Notes under the pieces: generated by a model
Told to the model about the DNA's origin: nothing
What the model saw: only the letters and a program-made list of their open reading frames with translations
The model's database searches: none
Made by a program: the position numbers and the translations under genes
In this document: positions 48,910 through 56,328 of the stretch, piece after piece
Layout: each line of letters opens with the position of its first letter
Numbering within the stretch: the stretch's first letter is position 1
Assembly (NCBI GenBank): GCA_013289855.1
Contig: JABCZD010000001.1
Span: 248,001-312,000 of the forward strand
Direction: 5' to 3'
Length of the DNA stretch: 64,000 bases
Source of the DNA: Acidobacteriota bacterium
Lineage (GTDB): Bacteria; Acidobacteriota; Terriglobia; Acidiferrales; UBA7541

Positions 48910-49089
48910 TAGCACAGGCACTCTTGCCTGTGCGTCTTTTGGTGATCTAGCAGCGCTACGCAATCTAATGGAATCCTGATGCAAAACGCAGACGCGATTC
49001 GCAACGACTCCGAGTAGGCCCACTTGCGAGCCACGACTCGTGGCGATCGTGCCGCAACTACACGGCACAGGCAAGAGTGCCTGTGCTAC
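48910..49089. repeat. Inverted pair of class A GTAG elements
   Basis: GTAGCACAGGCACTCTTGCC... at 48910-48934 and its inverse at 49065-49089; right-most GTAG elements seen in the window. Confidence 0.85.
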
Positions 49090-49114
49090 GAAAGAAAGTG
49101 CCTGCTACCGCCGC

Positions 49115-49543
49115 CTAGTTCACCGTCAGGCTAAAGCTGACAGGTGAACTGGGGAGAACCGTGGCAGTAGCAGTAGATGCGTTTGGGCTGGACTCCGTGC
49201 CATCGGCCATTTGCGCGGTGGCGCCGAAGGTGTGGACGCCGGATTTGAGCGGCAGCAGCGCGCTGGTACCGGTGATCCCGGTGACAGCGCTGCTGGCTCC
49301 CGAGGGCGCCGGCACGGAAAATAATTTTACCGGCGTGCCGGTGGTGACATCGTAGATATTGAATTGCTGCAAGCAGGCCTTGGTGACCGTCGTGCTGCAC
49401 GCGTTGTCGGTGGTGAAGTCGTAGTTAAAGGTCACCGTCAGGGTGTGCTGCCCGGTGGTCGCCGCCGTCGCGATGGCCGCCACTATCACGGCCATCGCGA
49501 CGGACACTGCCCTTTTCAGAAATGCCGTAAGTCTGTCGTTCAT
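49115..49543 (-). CDS. Prophage exported Ig-like protein
   Basis: 142 residues: an N-terminal hydrophobic helix (AVSVAMAVIVAAIATAATTG), then a beta-sandwich (LTVTFNYDF, FNIYDVTTGTPVKLF, ALLPLKSGVHTFGATAQM and SPVSFSLTVN) like a fibronectin/Ig fold. Signal-anchor plus beta domain resembles the tail fibre's organisation; could decorate the virion or the cell surface. The ATG at 49543 has GGAGAG upstream. Confidence 0.65.
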   Translation of the reverse strand: MNDRLTAFLKRAVSVAMAVIVAAIATAATTGQHTLTVTFNYDFTTDNACSTTVTKACLQQFNIYDVTTGTPVKLFSVPAPSGASSAVTGITGTSALLPLKSGVHTFGATAQMADGTESSPNASTATATVLPSSPVSFSLTVN

Positions 49544-49595
49544 GATGGGCTCTCCTTCGCCGCAGCGATGATTTCTGCCGCTGTTCCGGTCACTA

Positions 49596-49964
49596 CTACG
49601 CGGTGAGCTTTCCCGTCACCGTCACGGCGTTCGTCAGCGTGACGACGCGGATGCGCGCAAAGTTGGCCGCCAGGTTCGATAGCTCGATGCGCGGCACCGA
49701 GGTAGTCACCGTTCCTTCGATGGAATAGTTGGAGTCGATGTCGGTGTCCGCGGTTTCCACCTGCCAGGTGTACGCGCCCGGCGTGCCGGAAAATTGCAGC
49801 TCGGCCGAGAGGTGCTGCGGTGTAGTGTTGTTGCCGCGCAGCAGCGCTACCCTTTCACTTTTAAACGGTAGCGCGCCTTGTACGTTGTCTGTGGAGACGA
49901 TCGGGGTGGCGCTTTCTCCTGGCGCGATGGAATACGGTAGCGCGACGTTTTCGTAAATGGGCAT
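49596..49964 (-). CDS. First prophage late gene, virion-like beta protein
   Basis: 122 residues: MPIYENVALPYSIAPGESAT... to ...TNAVTVTGKLTA. Beta-rich, acidic, no membrane helix. It is the first minus-strand gene after the twin promoter-hairpin units at 50.2-50.7 kb, so it heads the late operon. SD GGAAACC upstream of ATG 49964. Unknown family; possibly a head decoration protein. Confidence 0.6.
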   Translation of the reverse strand: MPIYENVALPYSIAPGESATPIVSTDNVQGALPFKSERVALLRGNNTTPQHLSAELQFSGTPGAYTWQVETADTDIDSNYSIEGTVTTSVPRIELSNLAANFARIRVVTLTNAVTVTGKLTA

Positions 49965-50230
49965 GTGGATGGTTTCCTTCCTCGGGTTGCGGCTGGTTGC
50001 ATGCCGTCGACATCTGAAAATTCGCGATTGTTTACAGCGCTCCGCCTAAGCTCTTGCTAGCGAGCTGAAGAGCGGCGGAACTCGATCATTTTATTTTTTT
50101 GGACTTAGGTGCCGACCTGCGAGAATTTGCGAGTCCGGAACGGCGCACAGCCCCTTCGTTCCTAAGGGTGAACAGAATTGGCTGGTGCGACGAAAACAAA
50201 GGCCAGCGCGAAATGCGCATCTGCGGTGGC

Positions 50231-50278
50231 CTAAAAAGCAAAACGCCCCGGCTTTTACCGAGGCGTAGTTCTCTACGT
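50231..50278 (-). ncRNA. Two-hairpin leader/small RNA, proximal copy
   Basis: Predicted RNA begins just after the -10 box with CGTAG-AGAA-CTACG (first hairpin), followed at once by CGCCTCGG...CCGGGGCG (second, stem 50243-50251 with 50258-50266) and TTTTGCTTTTT. It acts as a terminator unless antiterminated. Almost identical to 50591-50637. Confidence 0.7.
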
Positions 50279-50283
50279 GTTAA

Positions 50284-50311
50284 AGTATATCACATCTTCA
50301 ATTGATGTCAA
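50284..50311 (-). promoter_or_regulatory. Late promoter, proximal copy
   Basis: TTGACA (50306-50311), 16-base spacer, TATACT (50284-50289) on the minus strand, reading towards the prophage structural genes. Confidence 0.8.
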
Positions 50312-50590
50312 GAGAAATCTGCATAAGAGCGCAACTTTTTTTCGCCAATTTACAAAGTGAACAAAAATCAGCTCTTACGAAAACCGCCTACTGACAACAA
50401 ATTGTAAAAAAGTGCTAATTTAGCTGATTCACCTCGCGAGAGGCCATCGTCAGACTGTTGAAAATGCCAGTTCAAGCGGCGAAAGACTCTCGCTAGGGGT
50501 GGCAGAAGACAGTTCCTTACATTGAGAGGGAGTCGCCGGAATGGGGCACAAGCAGGATTGGCTGTGCCACAAAACCAAAGTGCAGTGTCC

Positions 50591-50637
50591 CTAAAAGCAA
50601 AACGCCCCGGCTTTTGCCGAGGCGTAGTTCTCTACGT
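50591..50637 (-). ncRNA. Two-hairpin leader/small RNA, distal copy
   Basis: CGTAG-AGAA-CTACG then CGCCTCGGCAAAAGCCGGGG and a U-run. Compared with the proximal copy the base before AAAA is C instead of T, turning a G-T pair into G-C, so pairing is kept. Confidence 0.7.
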
Positions 50638-50642
50638 GTGCG

Positions 50643-50670
50643 AGTATATCAGTTCCGCATATGTTGTCAA
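50643..50670 (-). promoter_or_regulatory. Late promoter, distal copy
   Basis: TTGACA (50665-50670), 16-base spacer, TATACT (50643-50648), same orientation and spacing as the proximal copy. Confidence 0.8.
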
Positions 50671-51004
50671 GTGAAATCTGCAAAACTCGTAAAATATTTT
50701 TGGAATTGCGTCGTTCCCTGCTCTCACCAGCGGGTAAAATCGTCGTTCTCTTCGATCAAATTCGGAGGTTAACTTCTTCGTTTCAGAGGGGTTGCCAAAA
50801 AATGTTTCGATTACCGTAGCTTCCCGATGTGCTCACCGGTCGCGGTCATAATTTTTTGTGCGACGGCCCGCTCAGCCCAAGGAAACGTCTCAAATAGCAC
50901 AAATACCTGCCGATTGTTCGCGGGATGAGCTCGGAAGCCTCACCACCCACGCCTATGTAAGGAAGACCCGAACGGCAGGCGTGCATTCACGTTAAACTAG
51001 CGGC

Positions 51005-51802
51005 GTGAGCGACATTGCCCCGCGCCTCGCGCGCATCCGCATTCATCCGATCAAGTCGCTGGACCCTATCGAGGTCGCTGCGGCACGCGTGGGCCCGAGC
51101 GGCGGCCTGGAGCATGATCGCGCCTGGGCGCTGTACTCCGTCGACGGCCGGTGGGTCAATGCCAAACGTACCGCCGCCATGCATCTGATTCGCGCGTCGT
51201 TCGCGCCGGACCTGAGCACCGTGACGCTGGCGGTCCCCGGCGACCGCCGCAACATGTTTACCGCCGAGCTCGCCTTCCCTGCCGATACCGAACGCGCCGC
51301 GCAATGGTTCAGCGCGTACTTTGAGCAGCAAATCCTGGTGCGCCATTCCGTGGACGGTTTTCCGGATGATGCGCTAGCCAGCGGTCCGACCATCGTCTCG
51401 ACCGCCAGCCTGGACGCGGTGGCGGAGTGGTTCGCGCTGAGCACCGAAGAGGTGCGCCTGCGTTTTCGCGCAAACCTGGAGATTGACGGCGTCCCAGCGT
51501 TCTGGGAAGACCACCTCTTTAGCGATGACCCGCGCGGCACGGTGCGCTTCCAAATTGGCGCGGTAAACTTTGAAGGCAGCAACCCTTGCGCGCGCTGCCC
51601 CGTCCCCGCGCGCGACGCGTACACTGGCGCCGACCTCATCGGCTTCCAAAGGCACTTCGCCGAGCAGCGCCACGCGAACCTGCCCGCCACATCGCCCGCC
51701 GCCCGCTTCGACCATTTTTATCGCCTGGCGACCAACACGCGCGTGCCCAGCGCCGAAGCCGGGAAGATCCTGCGAGTGGGCGATGAGCTATCTTTAGCGT
51801 AA
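51005..51802 (+). CDS. MOSC domain protein (MOSC_N + MOSC)
   Basis: 265 residues. N-terminal MOSC beta-barrel part (IRIHPIKSLDPIEVAAARVGPSGGLEHDRAWAL) and C-terminal MOSC domain with the conserved cysteine region FEGSNPCARCPVPARD. MOSC proteins use a cysteine to handle sulfur/molybdenum cofactor; some reduce N-hydroxylated substrates or xenobiotics. GTG 51005 is the start; no strong SD. First host gene right of the prophage. Stands alone on the plus strand. Confidence 0.88.
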   Translation: MSDIAPRLARIRIHPIKSLDPIEVAAARVGPSGGLEHDRAWALYSVDGRWVNAKRTAAMHLIRASFAPDLSTVTLAVPGDRRNMFTAELAFPADTERAAQWFSAYFEQQILVRHSVDGFPDDALASGPTIVSTASLDAVAEWFALSTEEVRLRFRANLEIDGVPAFWEDHLFSDDPRGTVRFQIGAVNFEGSNPCARCPVPARDAYTGADLIGFQRHFAEQRHANLPATSPAARFDHFYRLATNTRVPSAEAGKILRVGDELSLA

Positions 51803-51809
51803 TTGCAAC

Positions 51810-52286
51810 CTAGCGCCCACCCGTCAGCACAAAGATCGTCGAGGTGCCATGCGCCAGAACGCGGCCGTCCGGTCCGAAGATTTGCCCGTGCGCGGAGATA
51901 ATCTGCTTCCCCTGCGAGATGACGCGCCCCTCGGCGCGCACGCGGCCGGTGTCTTGCTTGATCGGCCGCGAAAAGTTGGCGTTGGTTTCGATCGAGGTTG
52001 AGCCAACGCCCGCGGGCAGCAGTGAGTGCGCGGCGCAGCCCGTGACGGTGTCGATCAGCGTGAGCGCCCAGCCGCCATGCACGATGCCCATGGGATTCAG
52101 CAAGTGCGGCCCCGGGTCGCCCTCGAAGGCCGCAAATCCCTCGCCAACCTCGACGATCCGGAATGACAACGTCTGCGATATCGGCGGCCGCGGCAGGCGA
52201 CCTTCGATCATCGCCTGCAGAAATTCCCTGCCGGTCATGCCAGAGACAATTTGCGGATCCGGCAGGCCGTAGTGGTCAGTCGGCAT
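51810..52286 (-). CDS. PaaI-like hotdog thioesterase
   Basis: 158 residues. Hotdog fold with the PaaI-family active-site region NPMGIVHGGWALTLIDTVTGCAAHSLLP (HGG with following Asp) and TSIETNANFSRPI. Hydrolyses acyl-CoA thioesters. Convergent with the MOSC gene, eight bases between stops. The next minus-strand gene upstream is the ABM-domain protein, possibly co-transcribed. Confidence 0.88.
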   Translation of the reverse strand: MPTDHYGLPDPQIVSGMTGREFLQAMIEGRLPRPPISQTLSFRIVEVGEGFAAFEGDPGPHLLNPMGIVHGGWALTLIDTVTGCAAHSLLPAGVGSTSIETNANFSRPIKQDTGRVRAEGRVISQGKQIISAHGQIFGPDGRVLAHGTSTIFVLTGGR

Positions 52287-52337
52287 GTGCGCGTCACTCC
52301 GATCGTTGGCCGCGATGTTCGCTAGCCGCGCTGCGGA

Positions 52338-52637
52338 TCAAGGAAGCTTCGCGCCCAGAACTTCCAGCTGCGCGATTTCCGGGGCCTTGGACAAAAGCTC
52401 GGGCGCGTTGGCCATCAACGCCTTGGCAATTGGACCATTCAGATGCGCTTGACGTCCACTCTCGTCGGCAAACGCGTCGAATATACCAAATGTCGTCGGC
52501 CCGAGCCGCAGCGCGAACCATACGGGGGTAGTGGTCTCCTGATTGGCCATTGCCAGTCCTGCTTGCAAAAACTTCGCCACCTCGTTTTCTTTTCCCGCTT
52601 TGGCTTCCAAACGCACAAACAACGCAACTTTAGGCAT
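52338..52637 (-). CDS. Antibiotic biosynthesis monooxygenase (ABM)-domain protein
   Basis: 99 residues; dimeric alpha/beta ABM ferredoxin-like fold with VALFVRLEAKAGKENEVAKFL at the start and WFALRLGPTTFGIFDAFADESGRQAHL, as in quinol monooxygenase YgiN-like proteins. ATG 52637 with GGAGAAAG upstream. Divergent from the GlxA-type regulator at 52741, which is a likely regulator of this gene and of the thioesterase. Confidence 0.88.
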   Translation of the reverse strand: MPKVALFVRLEAKAGKENEVAKFLQAGLAMANQETTTPVWFALRLGPTTFGIFDAFADESGRQAHLNGPIAKALMANAPELLSKAPEIAQLEVLGAKLP

Positions 52638-52740
52638 CGGCTTTCTCCTTGGGCCGCATCACTCTCGGCCACGAGAAAGATAGCGCTCATCCGATAAGAA
52701 TACCATTGGCAAGATCGCCAAAGTTGATATCATATTTGCC

Positions 52741-53703
52741 ATGAGAATCCACGTGCTCGCATTAGATGGAGTTTTTGACACCGGTTTGGCGACTGTCCTG
52801 GATGCATTTCAGACGGCCAACGAACTCGCCGAAATGTCTGGGCTGACTGCGCCGCGTTTCGACGTCTCGATCGTCGCCGTGCGTAAGGCGGTCAAAACCT
52901 CGCAAGGTCTGACCGTTCCTGTTGTTCCTGCCTTACTGCGGGCCGCGCCTGATTGGGTTGTCGTTCCAGCCATCGGATTCAAGATGCCTGGTCCGCTGCA
53001 AGCAGCTCTCGGCAGATCCGATGTGCGCGACGCCGTCACGATGCTGCGCGCCTGGGCGGATCACGGGGCACGCACCGCGGCCGCGTGCATCGGGACCTTT
53101 GTCCTGGCTGAATCTGGATTGCTCGACAACCAGGACGCCACCACTACCTGGTGGCTCGCTCCACTATTTCGCCAAAGGTACCCGAAGGTGCGTCTCAACG
53201 AATCGCAGATGATCGTAAAATCCGGAAAATTCGTTACTGCTGGGGCCGCGCTGAGTCATATGGACCTGGCCTTGTGGCTCATCCGGCAAAAAAGCCCCAG
53301 GCTTGCGGCCTTGACGGCAAAATATCTGGTGGTGGACTCTCGACCTGCGCAGTCCGTCTATGTTCTCGTCGATCATCTAGCGCACTCCGATCCACTCGTT
53401 GAGCGATTTGAGCGCTGGGCGCGCGGAAGTCTGGAGCGGGGATTTTCGCTCTACGACGCTGCGGCAACCACCGGATCGAGCAGAAGGACGCTGGCTCGCC
53501 GCATGCAAGCGGTCCTCGGAAAGTCGCCCTTGTCGTATTTCCAGGAGCTACGCGTGGAGCGCGCGGTGCACCTCTTGAAGACCACGGATGACAGCGTGGA
53601 AGAGATCGCTGGACGAGTCGGATATGCCGATGGCGTAACCCTCAGAACTCTTTTGCGGCGGCACCTTGGGCATGGCGTCCGGGAAATCCGAAAAAGTTTG
53701 TAG
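52741..53703 (+). CDS. GlxA family AraC-type transcriptional regulator
   Basis: 320 residues: an N-terminal DJ-1/PfpI-like domain (about 1-185) with the nucleophile-elbow-like AACIGTFVLAESGLLD (Cys) and a C-terminal AraC helix-turn-helix pair (FSLYDAAATTGSSRRTLARRM and SVEEIAGRVGYADGVTLRTLLRRHLG). Such regulators often control the neighbouring divergent operon. The 100-base gap to the ABM gene contains no recognisable operator from sequence alone. ATG 52741. Confidence 0.93.
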   Translation: MRIHVLALDGVFDTGLATVLDAFQTANELAEMSGLTAPRFDVSIVAVRKAVKTSQGLTVPVVPALLRAAPDWVVVPAIGFKMPGPLQAALGRSDVRDAVTMLRAWADHGARTAAACIGTFVLAESGLLDNQDATTTWWLAPLFRQRYPKVRLNESQMIVKSGKFVTAGAALSHMDLALWLIRQKSPRLAALTAKYLVVDSRPAQSVYVLVDHLAHSDPLVERFERWARGSLERGFSLYDAAATTGSSRRTLARRMQAVLGKSPLSYFQELRVERAVHLLKTTDDSVEEIAGRVGYADGVTLRTLLRRHLGHGVREIRKSL

Positions 53704-53721
53704 CGCGACAACAGTGGTTCA

Positions 53722-54120
53722 CTACGCGGCAGTCTGAAAATATTTTCGCGGCGGAAACATGCCGCGCGCAAGCAGCTCTTTGCCGACGCGCCGCCGAATC
53801 TCCTCCGTCCAATTCACCCAGCCCATTTCGCTAAGACCCAGGAATTGCCGCGCCCGCTCGTATGGCGCCATGCCCAAATAAAACATGCGGAACAGCACCA
53901 TGCGCGAAGCAAAATCGGAGCCAGCCAGGGCTTTTTCGCCGGCCAGCGCAAAGTCCGCCACCCATTCGTTCAGGCGTGGACGAATATCCGGCTTCCACAA
54001 AAATTTCCCGGTATCTTTCAAATTCAGCGCGGAGATCCCCCGTTTCGTCTCCAGCACTTCGCGCGCCGAGCGATACACTTTCCAGCACACATCAAACGCC
54101 AGCTCCGGCTTAACCCCCAT
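53722..54120 (-). CDS. Unknown basic protein, possible replication/phage remnant
   Basis: 132 residues; helical, rich in Trp/Arg (TGKFLWKPDIRPRLNEWVADFALAGEKAL, YERARQFLGLSEMGWVNWTEEIRRRVG). No recognised domain. Three genes on the minus strand (54884 to 53722) with a divergent plus-strand gene suggest a small control module. A DNA-binding role is possible from its basicity only. Confidence 0.6.
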   Translation of the reverse strand: MGVKPELAFDVCWKVYRSAREVLETKRGISALNLKDTGKFLWKPDIRPRLNEWVADFALAGEKALAGSDFASRMVLFRMFYLGMAPYERARQFLGLSEMGWVNWTEEIRRRVGKELLARGMFPPRKYFQTAA

Positions 54121-54246
54121 CCCATCCCCCCGTTCACGCGAACGACCCGTCGCACCATTCCCGCGAGTTTGTTGGCCTCCGCCTGTTTCCTCTACTTCCT
54201 TTACGTCCTCTATCTCCTCTACTCTTCCGGCCTCGGGCTCCGTTCT

Positions 54247-54612
54247 TCACACCATCCTGACCACCAGCCCGCCATTTCTTTTGATCAGTCCCACTCCCGT
54301 CCACGCCATGCGCAAGCCACGCTGCAGGCGATACTCCCACACCGGCCCCAGTTCCCCGCGTACCACTTCCCCGCGCGCCACTTCGTCCACCGCGCGGCGT
54401 TGCTTGTCCACGACGAAGCCGCCATACTCCGGCTTGCGCAAATGGCGCAACTGCGCCGAGACACTGGCTTCGCCGTAACCGGTCAACCGCGCCAGTTCGT
54501 GCAGCGTCAACCACGTCTCGCATTGCCCCGCCGCCAGCATCACGTCGCACAATACATCGCGCTGCCTGCGCAGACTTCTGGGTTTTCCTTCTCTCCTCCG
54601 CAACTTTCCCAT
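54247..54612 (-). CDS. Winged-helix DNA-binding protein
   Basis: 121 residues from ATG 54612 (the upstream M at 54678 is arginine/acidic-rich and not needed). Winged helix-turn-helix: CETWLTLHELARLTGYGEASVSAQLRHLRKPEYGGFVV followed by a wing (VWEYRLQRG). Its target is unknown. Located between an unknown basic protein and an acidic small ORF. Confidence 0.7.
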   Translation of the reverse strand: MGKLRRREGKPRSLRRQRDVLCDVMLAAGQCETWLTLHELARLTGYGEASVSAQLRHLRKPEYGGFVVDKQRRAVDEVARGEVVRGELGPVWEYRLQRGLRMAWTGVGLIKRNGGLVVRMV

Positions 54613-54674
54613 CACATCCCCCTCTCTCCGGCCCCGATCGCATTCTTCCCGGGCCGTGAAGCTCTCTCGTGCCA

Positions 54675-54884
54675 TCAATTCGCAAGATCATCGTCGCGCG
54701 CATCGTTTTCATTCGCGGGCGACGGCGTATCGTCGCGTTCAAATGCGCTTTCCGACTGACCTCCCAGTTGACCTTCCAACTCCACTTCGTATTCGTCGGC
54801 ATCATCTTCGCCTTCAGGCTCGTCGGGTCCTGCCGTTCGCCCCGGGTCCTCGTAATCCCCCGCGCAGCCACTGCACGCGCGCAT
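54675..54884 (-). CDS. Small acidic protein (tentative)
   Basis: 69 residues from ATG 54884 with a CSGCAG start and a very acidic body (PDEPEGEDDADEYEVELEG, then DARDDDLAN). No SD seen, so this is tentative. First gene of the small minus-strand module. Confidence 0.4.
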   Translation of the reverse strand: MRACSGCAGDYEDPGRTAGPDEPEGEDDADEYEVELEGQLGGQSESAFERDDTPSPANENDARDDDLAN

Positions 54885-54935
54885 GGCGATTGCGGGTATT
54901 CGCGACTCCGAAAACGGCCGCGCCGTCCAGCAAAG

Positions 54936-54954
54936 TTTTCCACATTTTTCCACA
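54936..54954. promoter_or_regulatory. Two DnaA-box-like sites
   Basis: TTTTCCACA at 54936-54944 and again at 54946-54954, both matching TTWTNCACA, ten bases apart start to start and so on the same helix face. Confidence 0.45.
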
Positions 54955-55042
54955 GCCGCTCACCTTACAGTAATACTTGACTTAATATACTTAACTGTTA
55001 ACGTCTCAATCCTGTCCCGCCTGTCCCCACAGGAGGATTCCC

Positions 55043-55351
55043 GTGACCCGTTACCATCCCCAGCCCCCCTGGGAGTTCTTGCTTACTGCTTCGCGCAACA
55101 GCCTGCAGAGTTATGAATTGACGCGCCTCAGTCACGCTGCCAACCTCCGCAAGGAGATCACCGCGCTGATGGACCAGTGGCTCGAAGAAAATTCCTCGGC
55201 CGCCGTGGCGCGCTGGCTCATCGCCCAGCGCGAACGCCCCGCGGATGCGAGCGATACCTCATCCAGCGCCAACGGGCAGTTCGTAAACGGCAGTGCGTCC
55301 GATAATTTTTTCGCCGACGCCACCCTGGGACCGCCGGGAAATCGCCCGTAG
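55043..55351 (+). CDS. Small conserved-looking protein, divergent from HTH module
   Basis: 102 residues from GTG 55043, preceded by AGGAGG seven bases before: the best SD in the region. Soluble, helical first half (YELTRLSHAANLRKEITALMDQWLEENSS). Followed by a strong terminator. Both signals support a real gene. Function unknown. Confidence 0.7.
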   Translation: MTRYHPQPPWEFLLTASRNSLQSYELTRLSHAANLRKEITALMDQWLEENSSAAVARWLIAQRERPADASDTSSSANGQFVNGSASDNFFADATLGPPGNRP

Positions 55352-55365
55352 ATCGCTTGTACCTC

Positions 55366-55393
55366 CGAAGTGGTCAGGCACTTCGCGCTTTTT
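55366..55393 (+). terminator. Rho-independent terminator
   Basis: CGAAGTG (55366-55372) and CACTTCG (55379-55385), six-base loop, followed by CGCTTTTT. Confidence 0.8.
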
Positions 55394-55801
55394 GTCGGCC
55401 ACGCCCAACAATTTGCCCAGCTTCGCCGCGCCACCAACGCAGCCACTAGACGCGCGCCGCAGTGTGGGCACGCCGCGCGGTACAACCCACCCATCACGCG
55501 TCGCCAAACATCGCCACGCCGCACCATCGCACCACCGCGTATCCATGACCATGCTTATGACCACGCTCATCAACCTCGTCCCGTCCGCCGCCATCGCCCG
55601 CCCCACAACATTCTGTGTTGTATGCTTTATATACGTTATAAGACTCGGCATTAGCCGGGACCGCGGCACGACAACAAGCGCAGCGCACGCTGTGCACTAA
55701 AAGCAAAAAACGGACAGGCGAAAACGCCTATCCGTTCACTGCTCAATAGAATTCTCGGTAGTTAGGGTTCTACGGAAATGGCCGCTACGTAAGAAATCCG
55801 C
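55394..55801. other. Intergenic region before nuoI terminus
   Basis: No gene supported. Ends with a nuoI-side terminator (below). Several overlapping frames exist but none has an SD or homology. An AT-rich stretch near 55610-55650 may be a promoter. Confidence 0.4.
55706..55735 (-). terminator. Rho-independent terminator of the nuoI operon
   Basis: Minus strand ACGGATAGGCG/CGCCTGTCCGT stem with TTTT loop, followed by TTTTTGC. Lies downstream of nuoI. Confidence 0.8.
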
Positions 55802-56269
55802 TTACTTGGCGGCGGGAACCGCTTCCTTCTCCAACAACTGTTCCTTGCGATACACCAGCGAATTGATGTCGTAGGTCGCCAGTTCAAACCCATGGCCGTG
55901 CGTAATCGCATCGGTCGGGCACGCTTCCACGCAATACCCGCAAAAAATGCAGCGCGAATAATCAATGTTATAAACGCTGGCGTAACGCTCACCGGCGGAA
56001 ATGCGGTTCACATCGGTATTTTCTGCCGCCTCGATATAAATACAATTCGCTGGGCAAGCCGCCGCGCACAAAAAGCAGCCCACGCATTTTTCCAAGCCGC
56101 TCTCGTCGCGATGCAGCACGTGGATGCCGCGGTAGCGCGGCTGAAAATGCACCTTTTCGTACGGATAGTTCTCCGTAACGGTCTTCGTGAACATATTGCG
56201 GAAAGTTACGCTGAAACCCTTCACCAGGGCGCCAAACGTCTCTCCCACTTCGCGAATGATCGATGGCAT
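55802..56269 (-). CDS. nuoI: NADH-quinone oxidoreductase subunit I (NuoI)
   Basis: 155 residues; the 8Fe ferredoxin subunit of respiratory complex I, passing electrons between clusters N6a/N6b towards N2. Two CxxCxxCxxxCP motifs: CVGCFLCAAACP and CIFCGYCVEACP. N-terminal amphipathic region (FGALVKGFSVTFRNMF) binds the membrane arm. It stands without other nuo genes, so it is likely a separate copy; a stand-alone ferredoxin role with YpdA next to it is the alternative. ATG 56269. Confidence 0.88.
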   Translation of the reverse strand: MPSIIREVGETFGALVKGFSVTFRNMFTKTVTENYPYEKVHFQPRYRGIHVLHRDESGLEKCVGCFLCAAACPANCIYIEAAENTDVNRISAGERYASVYNIDYSRCIFCGYCVEACPTDAITHGHGFELATYDINSLVYRKEQLLEKEAVPAAK

Positions 56270-56328
56270 AGGATTAGGAGTCTAACAAACGCTCCTCCCT
56301 CCGGCAAATGTCGAGCCAAGCCGCCGCA

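Larger units (their letters stand above)
49965..51004. other. Late-operon control region and right prophage edge
   Basis: About 1 kb without protein genes. Contains two near-identical units, each a promoter (TTGACA, 16 bases, TATACT) plus a 45-nt two-hairpin RNA and U-run, at 50231-50311 and 50591-50670, plus AT-rich sequence to about 50,950. Flanks of the units are also similar, so the whole unit was duplicated. Confidence 0.6.

Noticed and set aside
13223..49089. CRISPR array
   Set aside because: Repeats are palindromic, widely scattered and inverted rather than evenly spaced direct repeats; no cas genes.
20838..50700. Gene transfer agent
   Set aside because: Large P22-like portal, fibre and lysis genes fit a podovirus-type prophage; typical GTA gene order and small size are not seen.
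20400..51000. Attachment site repeats flanking the prophage
   Set aside because: AT-rich stretches at 20.49-20.53 and 54.97-55.01 kb share short words only; no convincing direct repeat without a computed comparison.
55132..55669. Two minus-strand frames opposite the 55043 gene, one with CPHCG
   Set aside because: No SD; the plus-strand gene has both an ideal SD and terminator, so these are shadows.
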